DNA from: an uncultured Gallionellaceae bacterium | GTDB taxonomy: Bacteria > Pseudomonadota > Gammaproteobacteria > Burkholderiales > Gallionellaceae | Length of the DNA: 40,589 nt | Reading direction: 5' to 3' | Assembly: GCA_903847155.1 (NCBI GenBank) | Contig: CAINCU010000069.1 | Coordinates: forward strand, 1 to 40,589 | Shown: piece after piece, positions 15,763 to 23,662 of the stretch | Position numbering within the stretch: position 1 is the first letter of the stretch | Layout of the letters: the number at the start of each line of letters is the position of its first letter | Notes under the pieces: generated by a model | The model's input: only the letters and a program-made list of their open reading frames with translations | Told to the model about the DNA's origin: nothing | Databases searched by the model: none | Translations under genes and position numbers: made by a program

Positions 15763-17109
15763 TTAGTAATTCCTACCGCAATTGAGATGGTGCATTTTAA
15801 GATTGCTTGCGGCATCCGTTCCGCCGTCGGTTCTTTTCACGATATGTCGAACATCCCATGGGATGCCTTTTGTGATGGGTTCCCGACAGGTGGGACACAT
15901 GCCATCTTGTCTTAGCCATACACGGTAAAGCTTCGCACGGCCTCTCGTCGAGTTCAGCATTTTCTTACCCCATCGGGATTCGAAATACGGTTCCCATTGA
16001 GGGTCGTGCGGGTTGGCATCAGCTTTGATTTTGATATGCCTTACTATTGGCGTATCCATCTCCTTTAGCAAGATGATATTCTTTTGCGTGCCATCTTCTT
16101 TTTCTTCTGTTGCAGCAAATACCCAAGTTCGGGTGCCTCTGGATTTAAAGTATTTTCTCTTAACCCATCGGTCTCCTTTATTCGGATGCCGTCTTACCGC
16201 CCATTGCCATAGCATTGACCAGACATAGGTATCAACTTTACCAAAGGCTTCCTTGGCGACTGCATGACTATGGTAATTCGCCCATCCCCGTAAAACAGGA
16301 TTGAGCAACCTTATCAGGTTTGCCTGTTTAGCCGTCTTGTTGGCCTTGATGACTTCTCGGATTTTATCAAGATGTGCTTTGACGTTCGCTTTCGACGGCT
16401 TCATCAACAACGTGCCGTCATACTTGCGAATGTTCCATCCGAGGAAATCAAACCCTTCCCTGATATGCGTTATTTTGGTCTTCTCCGGCGATAGGACTAG
16501 CCCGCGTTCCGCCAGAAATTCAACCACCGCTGGCTTGACCTCATGCTCCAGCCACTCTTTCGAATTGCCAGTAATAATGAAATCGTCCGCATAACGCACC
16601 ATGTTCATTTTTCGACCTGTCCGCTTTGCATTTGGAAACTTCTCCGCCAGCATTGATTCGAGGCCGTCCAACGTCATGTTTGCCAGAACCGGACTGATGA
16701 TGCCCCCTTGCGGGGTACCGGCGTCAGTAGGAAAGAGTTCGTTTTGATACACGAATCCCGCCTTGAGCCACTTCTTTAGAATCGCCTTGTCCGTGGGGAT
16801 GTTGGCAATCATCCAGTCGTGACTGATATTGTCGAAACATCCTTTGATGTCGGCCTCCAGCACCCACTCCGCCGCTGTTTTCTGCACTAGGGAATTGAAA
16901 CATTGCTTCCCCGCATCGGCGGTTGATCGTTCCGGTCTGAATCCATAAGAATTCAGGTCGGCAGTGGTTTCCGCAATGGGTTCCAACGCCAGCAGATGTA
17001 GCGCTTGCATGGCGCGGCATTTCATTACGGGGATGCCGAGCGGCCTTGTCTTGCCATTCTTCTTCGGTATAAAAACTCTCCGAAGCGGAAGCGGCGAATA
17101 CCTGACCGC
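15763..17109 (-). pseudogene. ltrA: group II intron reverse transcriptase/maturase, N-terminus missing
   Basis: About 448 residues of the intron-encoded protein remain. The frame begins after an in-frame TAA (17112-17110) at RYSPLPLRRVFIPKKNGKTR, i.e. RT block 1; the N-terminal extension and block 0 (some 80-90 residues) are absent. Later blocks are present: SYGFRPERST, the GTPQGGIISPVLANM block, the catalytic MVRYADDFIITG, and the thumb/maturase region. The C-terminal HNH endonuclease (CPTCREPI, then VRHIVKRTDGG and HHLNCGRN) is complete. The first in-frame ATG is at 17025. Loss of block 0 suggests the protein is inactive, so mobility would need help in trans. Confidence 0.8.
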
Positions 17110-17395
17110 TTACCATTTTTGGTTCAAGCCTATCAGCACATTTGGCTTGTCATGTTTTACGACGTTTAATAAAGGTTCACGTATGTTGATCGTACCCACT
17201 CATCCCTAGCTCCTCTCCGCCTCCGTGCTGGCAGATTTCGCTTCCCCTCGCGGGTCGGCGTACCGAATTAATCGGCGGTTACATTGTCCCCAGAGCTTCA
17301 CACCGAGCTGTTACCGGCTCCGCATGTCTGGGTAGGGAACGGTTGACCTATCTTGCCATCACGTCATGATTGCCTGAACAATCGGTGGAGTGCGT

Positions 17396-17815
17396 TTAGC
17401 GTCCAGCCTTCAACGTTTTCAGATGCCCGGCTGTACCATAATTTAGCAATAATTGATCGTCTGTAATCAGTAACGCGCCAAGATGGCGAGCTGTCGCGGC
17501 AATCAAACGATCTGCCGGATCAGAATGAATATTACCTGGAAGCCGTGTGCTGGCAACCGCAATTTCTGGTGAAATTGGTTCGAGTCGGATACCCGGAATA
17601 GATACGGCCGTGTCTACCCATTCACCTACATCACGATCCAATGTAAGTCTTCCTTTGCTAACCAGCATGGCCACCTCCCAAGGAGAAATGGCCGACAACA
17701 ATACTGCTTCTTCGGATAATGAGCGTTCAATAGCTTTCACGGCCTTTGGATTAAGTTTGGGGTCGCCGTTTAGCAACCATACCCAAGCGTGAGTATCCAG
17801 CAATACCAAACTCAC
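17396..17815 (-). CDS. vapC: PIN-domain toxin (VapC-like)
   Basis: 139 aa. PIN ribonuclease with the acidic residues in place: LLDTHAWVWLL (first Asp), LSAISPWEVAML (Glu), HSDPADRLIAATA (Asp) and LITDDQLLL (Asp pair). This is the COG3744 type, often paired with Phd/YefM antitoxins. The start overlaps the antitoxin stop by 4 bases (ATGA), so the pair is translationally coupled. It cleaves RNA when free of antitoxin (family knowledge; target unknown). It lies between the intron and the right end of the gutted IS. Confidence 0.85.
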   Translation of the reverse strand: MSLVLLDTHAWVWLLNGDPKLNPKAVKAIERSLSEEAVLLSAISPWEVAMLVSKGRLTLDRDVGEWVDTAVSIPGIRLEPISPEIAVASTRLPGNIHSDPADRLIAATARHLGALLITDDQLLLNYGTAGHLKTLKAGR

Positions 17816-18039
17816 TTGGCAGATTCCCAGTCGGCGTTGATAGGTGAAATAATGTCATGCTCTTCAACAACACTCCCCTTTAGCGCCCCGAACAAGTGTT
17901 GTTCTGGCTCTACTGGTACAAGTTTGGCGACGGGTTTGCCATGTTTTGTGATGACTAAAGTCCCACGTTGTTCGGCAACGTCGTCGAGAAGTTGTAGACA
18001 CTTTGCCTTGAATTCTCCCGCTCCTATGGCTGTTTGCAT
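17812..18039 (-). CDS. vapB: Phd/YefM-family antitoxin
   Basis: 75 aa from ATG 18039, chosen because GGAGG lies 6 bases upstream; a start six codons earlier lacks this. The N-terminal DNA-binding fold is typical of Phd/YefM: AGEFKAKCLQLLDDVAEQRG, then LVITKHGKPVAKLVPV. The C-terminal tail would wrap the toxin. Just upstream, ATATGAC occurs twice within about 20 bases (18047-18070), a possible operator for autoregulation. The antitoxin precedes the toxin gene, as usual. Confidence 0.85.
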   Translation of the reverse strand: MQTAIGAGEFKAKCLQLLDDVAEQRGTLVITKHGKPVAKLVPVEPEQHLFGALKGSVVEEHDIISPINADWESAK

Positions 18040-18127
18040 TGCGCCTCCAATAGTCATATATAGTGGTCATATTGTAGCACGCCCTCCAGAAAATCCGGAT
18101 ACCTAAAAAAAACACATCAGGAAGAAG

Positions 18128-18221
18128 CTCTGTCACAAGATTGCATGGGTTGGCGAAGTCATGCCGTTCCGTGAAGCAGGAACCCGCCGAAGCGACTATG
18201 CGTGAGGTGACTTGTGCATAG
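18128..18221 (+). pseudogene. tnpB: tnpB 3' fragment
   Basis: Reads SCRSVKQEPAEATMREVTCA and a TAG stop, against SGRSVKQEPAEATMREVTCA in the intact TnpB, and a weaker match (LHGLAKS against LACGELAQS) just before. The untranslated tail GCGCGGTAGGAATCTC continues past the stop. No other part of tnpB is present between here and the left end at 15516. Confidence 0.8.
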
Positions 18222-18340
18222 CGCGGTAGGAATCTCAGGCATTCATGTCGGGGGGCTGACCTTGGCGTCATTTTGTCACACCCATTCTCTTTTCGCGTAT
18301 GCGGAAGCCTAAGGCTGAGGGATGTCAATTCCAGTTACTA

Positions 18341-18376
18341 CAAAAAGAAATGTCCCCGAATTTCTTCAGGGACATT
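18341..18376 (-). terminator. intrinsic terminator after rplI
   Basis: Perfect 8-bp stem AATGTCCC/GGGACATT (18349-18356 with 18369-18376), loop of 12, and on the minus strand a TCTTTTTG tail. It stands 115 bases past the rplI stop and would end the ribosomal transcript before the mobile DNA. Confidence 0.6.
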
Positions 18377-18490
18377 AGTAATCTTTCTAATTACGAAATC
18401 TAGTTTCTTTATGGCTTATGCGTCATTAGTAAAATTTTTACTCACGAGACGTCACAGCCCTTTTTCTGCACTACATGATGAGCAAAATTA

Positions 18491-18937
18491 CTATTCGCCC
18501 AGCACCGACACGGTAATGTTTACTACCACATCAGGATGAAGCGTGATGCTGACCGGATGATCGCCGATCTGCTTCAGATGCCCAGTCGCCATATTCACTT
18601 GGCCCTTTTCCACCTTGTAGTCTTGAGCCAACAGTGCTGCTGCAACGTCAGCGTTGGTCACGGAACCAAACAGCTTGCCATCGACGCCAGCCTTTTGGAC
18701 AATTTGCACGGTCAAGCCTTCCAGCTTTTCGCCACGTGCTTGCGCATCAGCCAGCTTGGCTTGATCTGCCGATTCCAATTCAACACGACGTGCCGCGAAG
18801 TCTGCAACGCTGCTTTCCGTAGCACGCTTGGCTTTGCCTTGCGGGATGAGGAAGTTACGCGCGAAACCATTTTTCACTTTGACCACATCGCCCAACTGGC
18901 CGAGGTTGATCACTTTTTCCATCAGAATAACTTGCAT
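18491..18937 (-). CDS. rplI: 50S ribosomal protein L9
   Basis: 148 aa, normal length. N-terminal rRNA-binding domain [19 protein letters not shown], the [18 protein letters not shown] block, a long central helix and the C-terminal domain ([16 protein letters not shown]). Strong TAAGGAG site. Last gene of rpsF-priB-rpsR-rplI; the gap to rpsR is 10 bases. Confidence 0.97.
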   Translation of the reverse strand: MQVILMEKVINLGQLGDVVKVKNGFARNFLIPQGKAKRATESSVADFAARRVELESADQAKLADAQARGEKLEGLTVQIVQKAGVDGKLFGSVTNADVAAALLAQDYKVEKGQVNMATGHLKQIGDHPVSITLHPDVVVNITVSVLGE

Positions 18938-18947
18938 GATCTACTCC

Positions 18948-19217
18948 TTAGTGCAAATCGGTGTAAGGCAGCAAAGCCAGGAAGCGTGCGCGCTTCACGG
19001 CAACGCTTAATTGACGCTGGAAGCGCGTCTTGGTACCGGTAATGCGAGCCGGAATCAGCTTGCCGTTCTCGGTAATCATTTCCTTCAGGATGTTGAGATC
19101 CTTGTAATCCACTTCCGCGATCTTTTCTGCGGTGAAACGGCAGAATTTGCGGCGCTTGAACAATTGACGTGAAGAACTGCTCTTCTTGTCATCTTTTTTC
19201 TTAAATACACGAGCCAT
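18948..19217 (-). CDS. rpsR: 30S ribosomal protein S18
   Basis: 89 aa with the S18 core [17 protein letters not shown], then [17 protein letters not shown] and [16 protein letters not shown]. It binds the central domain of 16S rRNA beside S6. GGGGCAC precedes the ATG; it starts 9 bases after priB. Confidence 0.97.
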   Translation of the reverse strand: MARVFKKKDDKKSSSSRQLFKRRKFCRFTAEKIAEVDYKDLNILKEMITENGKLIPARITGTKTRFQRQLSVAVKRARFLALLPYTDLH

Positions 19218-19226
19218 GTTGTGCCC

Positions 19227-19523
19227 CTATCTCAATGTAACGTTATCAATGTGCAATACCAGTTGCGTGATCTTCAGGCTGCGCTGCGCAAGAAAACCTT
19301 CGGCTTTCACCATCTGTCCGGGTTGCAAGCGGCTGACTTGCTGTGCCGCTTCGCCTAGTGCCAGTGCTGGAACATCGCACTGAACTTGACGTTGCATCCC
19401 TGCTTCCTGCTGCATCGAAGCGTGGCGCAATTTAAACGCCACCCTTGCCAAACCTGCCGGGGTGTAGCGCAAGCCTTCCAGCTCGACCACCTCCCCTTCA
19501 ATCACACAACGGTTACTGCTCAA
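19227..19523 (-). CDS. priB: primosomal replication protein N
   Basis: 98 aa single-strand DNA-binding OB-fold protein that helps PriA restart stalled replication forks. The start is TTG at 19523 (MSSNRCVIEGEVVEL), which aligns with PriB N-termini and directly follows AAGGA, 6 bases after the rpsF stop. Blocks: KLRHASMQQEAGMQRQVQCD, then MVKAEGFLAQRSLKI. Its place between rpsF and rpsR is diagnostic of beta-/gammaproteobacteria. Confidence 0.92.
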   Translation of the reverse strand: MSSNRCVIEGEVVELEGLRYTPAGLARVAFKLRHASMQQEAGMQRQVQCDVPALALGEAAQQVSRLQPGQMVKAEGFLAQRSLKITQLVLHIDNVTLR

Positions 19524-19529
19524 TCCTTG

Positions 19530-19934
19530 TTATACAGCCGCAGCCGGAGCTGCTTCAGCGACGACCGGAGCCGGTGCTGCTTCTACAGCAGCATCGCTGT
19601 TGAACGAACGCGACTTCTCTTCCTTCATCATGGCGGAAGGCACAACAACTGCAGCCTTGGTCTTGATAGTCAGATGGCGCAGCACAGCATCGTTGAACTT
19701 GAATGCGTGCTCGAGCTCGTCCAGTGTTGGCTGGTCAACCTCAATATTCATCAGCACGTAATGTGCTTTGTGGATTTTCTGGATCGGGTAAGCCAGTTGA
19801 CGGCGACCCCAGTCTTCCAGACGGTGGATGTGACCGTTCTTGCTAGTCACCAATGTGCGATAACGCTCGACCATCGCGGGCACTTGCTCGCTCTGATCGG
19901 GATGCACGATAAATACGATTTCGTAATGTCGCAT
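19530..19934 (-). CDS. rpsF: 30S ribosomal protein S6
   Basis: 134 aa from ATG 19934 with AAGGAGATGT upstream; an upstream extension of the frame is not used. Core: [49 protein letters not shown]. The last about 35 residues form a low-complexity Ala/Pro/Val tail ([17 protein letters not shown]), longer than the E. coli acidic tail. First gene of the operon. Confidence 0.96.
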   Translation of the reverse strand: MRHYEIVFIVHPDQSEQVPAMVERYRTLVTSKNGHIHRLEDWGRRQLAYPIQKIHKAHYVLMNIEVDQPTLDELEHAFKFNDAVLRHLTIKTKAAVVVPSAMMKEEKSRSFNSDAAVEAAPAPVVAEAAPAAAV

Positions 19935-20044
19935 TACATCTCCTTGTGGTTGTAGCCCCCCATCATGCGAAAGATGGTGGAGCAAGGTTAAAACTACGGG
20001 TAATTCCGCTCGATCACCAACTTACGGTTTTCAAGGGAGGGCGG

Positions 20045-20072
20045 ATTATAGCGATATTCGGCTTGCAGTCAA
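20045..20072 (-). promoter_or_regulatory. sigma70 promoter of the rpsF operon
   Basis: Minus-strand TTGACT (20072-20067), a 16-base spacer and a perfect TATAAT (20050-20045). The start of transcription would be about 20038, leaving a leader of about 100 bases before rpsF. That leader can form a hairpin CCATC/GATGG (about 19960-19977) close to the ribosome-binding site, a possible place for S6:S18 feedback. I did not establish the known consensus. Confidence 0.75.
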
Positions 20073-20173
20073 CAAAAGCAGGAGCACAACTCAGGTACTG
20101 CACGCTATAACTTGTGTCAGCCAACAGCGGTTAAAGGCGCGGCGAAAACGAATTTGGACGAAACAAATTTGAA

Positions 20174-21088
20174 TCAGGTCACTGGCACTGCACTAGGCGT
20201 ATAGAGCAAACGCACGCATTCCGCCAGATCGTCTTGCCATTCAGGCAGTCTCAGGTTGAAGGCTTGTTTGATCTTGTCGGTTGAAAGCACCGAATTGGCA
20301 GGACGCTTGGCAGGTAGTGGATATTCATGCGTGGCGATGGGCTGAATGGTCAATGGCTTCTGGTTAAGCGCTTCGTCGTATTGCCGCGCCAAACGCACGA
20401 TTTCTTCCGCGTATTGATGCCAGTTGGTGCGACCACCGGCAGTCAAGTGATACACACCGGATAAACTACTATCAAAATTTTGATGCTGCCAGCGCTGCAA
20501 AATCAGCGCTGTGGAATTGGCCAACAAGTGCGCCCATGTTGGTGCGCCAAATTGATCGGCGACGATGCGCAGTTCACTGCGTTCTCTGGCTAAACGCAAA
20601 ACCGTTTGTACAAAATTGGCGCCATGCACGCCATATACCCAACTGGTGCGCAAGATGAGATGTTTGCAACCTGATGCATTGATTGCTTCATCGCCAGCCA
20701 GCTTGGTCTTGCCGTAAACACTTTGCGGATTGGGTGCATCAGTTTCGCTATAAGGCGTGGGCTTGCTGCCGTCGAACACATAGTCGGTGGAATAGTGAAC
20801 CAGCAAAGCCCCCAGTTTTTTGGCTTCTTCAGCAAATATACCGGGAGCAACACCGTTCACCGCCATAGCCAAATCTGGTTCGCTCTCGGCTTTATCGACA
20901 GCGGTGTAGGCCGCTGGATTGATGATGATGTCGGGCTGACATTCACGCACAAATTGACGTATGGCATCGGGCTGGCATAAGTCTAGCTGCTCGCGGTCGA
21001 TAGCGATGATTCGGCCAAATGAAGCCAGCGTTCGCTGCAACTCCCAACCGACTTGCCCGTTTGCGCCGGTGATCAGGATGGTTTTCAA
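20174..21088 (-). CDS. rmlD: dTDP-4-dehydrorhamnose reductase
   Basis: 304 aa from TTG 21088, which overlaps the rmlC stop (TTGA). Final step to dTDP-L-rhamnose. NAD(P)-binding GANGQVGWEL (about 8-17), the DVIIN-like PDIIINPAAYTAVDKAE block, HYSTDYVFDG with the catalytic Thr/Ser, and YGKTKLAGDEA with the Tyr-x-x-x-Lys pair. Cytoplasmic. Last gene of rmlBACD. The 170 bases between its stop and the rpsF promoter hold nothing further. Confidence 0.93.
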   Translation of the reverse strand: MKTILITGANGQVGWELQRTLASFGRIIAIDREQLDLCQPDAIRQFVRECQPDIIINPAAYTAVDKAESEPDLAMAVNGVAPGIFAEEAKKLGALLVHYSTDYVFDGSKPTPYSETDAPNPQSVYGKTKLAGDEAINASGCKHLILRTSWVYGVHGANFVQTVLRLARERSELRIVADQFGAPTWAHLLANSTALILQRWQHQNFDSSLSGVYHLTAGGRTNWHQYAEEIVRLARQYDEALNQKPLTIQPIATHEYPLPAKRPANSVLSTDKIKQAFNLRLPEWQDDLAECVRLLYTPSAVPVT

Positions 21089-21633
21089 GCGAAAACCTCG
21101 GCTTCGCGCAAGGATTTTCCGGCTGCATCTTTGGCGGAAAGCAGCGGTGCCGCATTGCCCAACTGCCAGTCGATAGCCAACTCGGCATCGTTCCATGCGA
21201 TGCAGCGCTCGTGCTCCGGCGCCCAGTAGTCAGTGGTCTTGTACAAGAATTCAGCCGACTCGCTCCGCACCACAAAACCATGTGCGAATCCCTTTGGAAT
21301 CCATAACATCTTCTTGTTCTCGGCGGACAAATTTACGCCCACCCACTTGCCAAATGTGGGCGAACTTTTGCGAATATCGACAGCGATGTCCAAAACCTCA
21401 CCCGCTGTAACACGCACCAACTTACCTTGTGGTTGGCTGATCTGATAATGCAAACCACGCAGCACGTTGCGCACTGATTTGGAATGGTTATCCTGCACAA
21501 AAGAATCTGTCACACCCGTCAATTCTGCGAAGCGGCGTTGATTGAAGCTCTCATAAAAAAAACCTCGATCATCGCCGAATACTTTGGGTTCGATAATGAG
21601 CAGACCGGCAATAGCTGTAGCTATGACATGCAT
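21085..21633 (-). CDS. rmlC: dTDP-4-dehydrorhamnose 3,5-epimerase
   Basis: 182 aa from ATG 21633, sharing one base with the rmlA stop (TGATG). Double epimerisation of dTDP-4-keto-6-deoxyglucose. Family signs: VFGDDRGFFYESF, FVQDNHSKS, VLRGLHYQ with the catalytic His, the DIAVDIRKSSPTFGKW block and the FAHGFVV motif. Normal length. Confidence 0.94.
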   Translation of the reverse strand: MHVIATAIAGLLIIEPKVFGDDRGFFYESFNQRRFAELTGVTDSFVQDNHSKSVRNVLRGLHYQISQPQGKLVRVTAGEVLDIAVDIRKSSPTFGKWVGVNLSAENKKMLWIPKGFAHGFVVRSESAEFLYKTTDYWAPEHERCIAWNDAELAIDWQLGNAAPLLSAKDAAGKSLREAEVFA

Positions 21634-22508
21634 CAACGTCTCTCTTCCTGCAACAGACGTTGCAGATATTTACCATAACCGTTCTTCGCCAACGGCACGA
21701 TCAACTTTTCTAGTTGTTCGGCTGTGATGTATCCCTTGCGGTAAGCGATTTCTTCCGGGCAAGCAATCTTCAATCCCTGGCGCTTCTCTAGCGTCTGAAT
21801 GAACATTGATGCTTCCAGCAGCGATTCGTGTGTACCCGTATCAAGCCAAGCGTAGCCGCGTCCCATCAACTGTACATCAAGCTTGCCTTGATCCAAATAT
21901 ATCTGGTTAACGGTAGTGATCTCTAATTCGCCGCGAGCGGATGGTTTGATGGATTTGGCGATCTGCACCACATCGTTATCATAGAAATACAAGCCGGTCA
22001 CGGCATAGTTAGACTTTGGTTTGAGCGGTTTCTCTTCGATGCTGAGCGCTTTGCCAGTCGCATCGAAATCGACCACGCCGTAACGTTCCGGATCTTGCAC
22101 GTGGTAAGCGAATACCGTAGCTCCACTAGTCTTGCTGGCTGCGGGAGCTAGCAGGGAATCGAAAGCGTGACCGTAGAAAATATTGTCGCCCAAAACTAGC
22201 GAGCAAGCATCGTTGCCGATGAATGATTCACCGATGATAAAAGACTGCGCCAGACCATCAGGTGAAGGTTGTACTGCATAAGAAAAATTCATACCCCATT
22301 GCGAACCGTCGCACAGTAGCTGTTCAAAACGCGGTGTGTCCTGCGGGGTGGAGATCACCAACACATCGCGGATTCCTGCCAACATCAAGGTGGTAAGCGG
22401 ATGGTAGATCATCGGCTTGTCATACACCGGCAGCAGTTGTTTGGAAATGGTTTGGGTCACCGGATAGAGCCTTGTGCCGGAACCGCCAGCGAGGATGATA
22501 CCTTTCAT
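21633..22508 (-). CDS. rmlA: glucose-1-phosphate thymidylyltransferase
   Basis: 291 aa from ATG 22508 with AGGAG upstream; an open frame extends into rmlB. Makes dTDP-glucose from glucose 1-phosphate and d[16 protein letters not shown] (about 6-18) is the nucleotide-binding signature; [23 protein letters not shown] and [20 protein letters not shown] follow. It overlaps rmlB by 4 bases (ATGA). The long RmlA isoform, as expected for rhamnose clusters. Confidence 0.95.
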   Translation of the reverse strand: MKGIILAGGSGTRLYPVTQTISKQLLPVYDKPMIYHPLTTLMLAGIRDVLVISTPQDTPRFEQLLCDGSQWGMNFSYAVQPSPDGLAQSFIIGESFIGNDACSLVLGDNIFYGHAFDSLLAPAASKTSGATVFAYHVQDPERYGVVDFDATGKALSIEEKPLKPKSNYAVTGLYFYDNDVVQIAKSIKPSARGELEITTVNQIYLDQGKLDVQLMGRGYAWLDTGTHESLLEASMFIQTLEKRQGLKIACPEEIAYRKGYITAEQLEKLIVPLAKNGYGKYLQRLLQEERR

Positions 22509-23572
22509 GCTGCACTCCTGTTGGTGTAGTTCGTTTGAACCCAATGCTGATATTCGCCGCTGGTTACGCCCTGCACCCACACGTCGTTGGTAAGATACCA
22601 CTCAACGGTTTTGCGCAGGCCGGACTCGAAATTCTCCTGCGGTTTCCAGCCCAAGTCGCGCGCAATTTTGTTGGCATCAATCGCGTAACGTTGGTCATGT
22701 CCCGGACGGTCGGTTACGTAAGTGATGAGCTTGTTGTGCGGTGCGCCTTGCGGATGCAATTCGTCCAAGATAGAACAAATGGCTTGCACCACTTGTAGAT
22801 TGGTTTTCTCATTCCAACCGCCGATATTGTAGGTCTCTCCCAACTTGCCGCGTTCCAACACCAAGCGCAAGGCTCGTGCATGGTCATCCACATACAGCCA
22901 GTCGCGAATGTTATCGCCCTTGCCATAAATGGGCAGCGGATTGCCGCTGACTGCATTGAGGATTACCAAAGGTATTAACTTTTCAGGAAAATGGTACGGC
23001 CCGTAGTTGTTGGAGCAGTTGGTGGTAACCACAGGAAAACCGTAAGTGTGATGCCAAGCACGCACCAGATGGTCGGACGATGCCTTGCTGGCGGAATAGG
23101 GAGAGTTAGGCTCGTATGGCATGTCTTCAGTAAAGAATCCGGTCTCGCCCAAACTGCCATATACCTCGTCGGTGGAAATGTGGTGGAAGCGAAACGTTGA
23201 TTTGCGTTTGGCATCCAGACCGTTCCAATGGTTGCGCGCCGCTTCCAATAGCGTATAGGTGCCGACGATGTTGGTCTGGATGAATGCCGCCGGGCCGGAG
23301 ATGGAGCGATCCACATGGGACTCAGCTGCCAAGTGCATTACCGCATCTGGTTGATGTTCGCGGAAAACTCGCACCAGTTCGGCAGCATCGCAAATATCGA
23401 CGTGCTCGAAGTGGTAACGCGGATTGTTCGATACCGAAGCAAGAGATTGCAGATTGCCGGCATAGGTTAGCTTGTCAACATTGACCACGGCGTAATCAGT
23501 ATCGTTGATGAATTGACGCACAACAGCAGAGCCGATGAATCCGGCACCGCCGGTAACGAGGATTTTTTTCAT
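22505..23572 (-). CDS. rmlB: dTDP-glucose 4,6-dehydratase
   Basis: 355 aa extended short-chain dehydrogenase. [15 protein letters not shown] (about 7-21), [12 protein letters not shown], the catalytic [10 protein letters not shown] with Asp-Glu, and [15 protein letters not shown] with Tyr-x-x-x-Lys. First gene of rmlBACD. The ribosome-binding site is poor (AT-rich), and the 90 bases upstream contain TAAAAT but no full promoter consensus, so read-through from the gfc-type genes is possible. Confidence 0.95.
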   Translation of the reverse strand: MKKILVTGGAGFIGSAVVRQFINDTDYAVVNVDKLTYAGNLQSLASVSNNPRYHFEHVDICDAAELVRVFREHQPDAVMHLAAESHVDRSISGPAAFIQTNIVGTYTLLEAARNHWNGLDAKRKSTFRFHHISTDEVYGSLGETGFFTEDMPYEPNSPYSASKASSDHLVRAWHHTYGFPVVTTNCSNNYGPYHFPEKLIPLVILNAVSGNPLPIYGKGDNIRDWLYVDDHARALRLVLERGKLGETYNIGGWNEKTNLQVVQAICSILDELHPQGAPHNKLITYVTDRPGHDQRYAIDANKIARDLGWKPQENFESGLRKTVEWYLTNDVWVQGVTSGEYQHWVQTNYTNRSAA

Positions 23573-23662
23573 TTTATTATTTTACTTGATGATCAATGAA
23601 ACCTGAATGCTGAACATGAGTAAGTGCTGAATCAATGTGCACTGACACCAAAAAGTAGAAAA

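Larger units (their letters stand above)
15631..17345 (-). mobile_element. group II intron with internally deleted reverse transcriptase
   Basis: The 3' end is clear: domain V, domain VI and a terminal CTACCCGAC at 15639-15631. The ORF for the intron protein lacks its N-terminus. Upstream of it (about 17150-17345, minus strand) are GAGCCGGTAACAGCTCGGTG and GCCAGCACGGAGGCGG, segments of the kind seen in bacterial group II intron domains I-III. I did not find a clean GUGYG 5' end, so the left limit of the ribozyme is uncertain. The intron lies antisense to the remains of the host IS. Confidence 0.7.
15516..18256 (+). mobile_element. gutted IS200/IS605-type copy carrying an intron remnant and a toxin-antitoxin pair
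   Basis: The first about 65 bases (15516-15582) match the left end of the intact tnpB element in order: CAG..TTGCGCG, the GCCCTnAAGGGC hairpin, GCTAT/GAATAGC-type sequence and GACATCC/GGATGTC. The last about 130 bases (18128-18256) match its tnpB C-terminus and right end at about 90-95%. Both ends are in the same left-to-right order, on the plus strand here, so they look like the two ends of one element. Almost all of tnpB is missing. The interior holds the group II intron and the vapBC pair, both on the minus strand. The flanks differ: TTTAC precedes the left end instead of TTGAT. Confidence 0.6.

Noticed and set aside
16724-17116. 130-codon minus-strand frame overlapping the reverse transcriptase start
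   Set aside because: It is the neighbouring frame of the RT coding sequence; the RT blocks read through the same bases in another frame.
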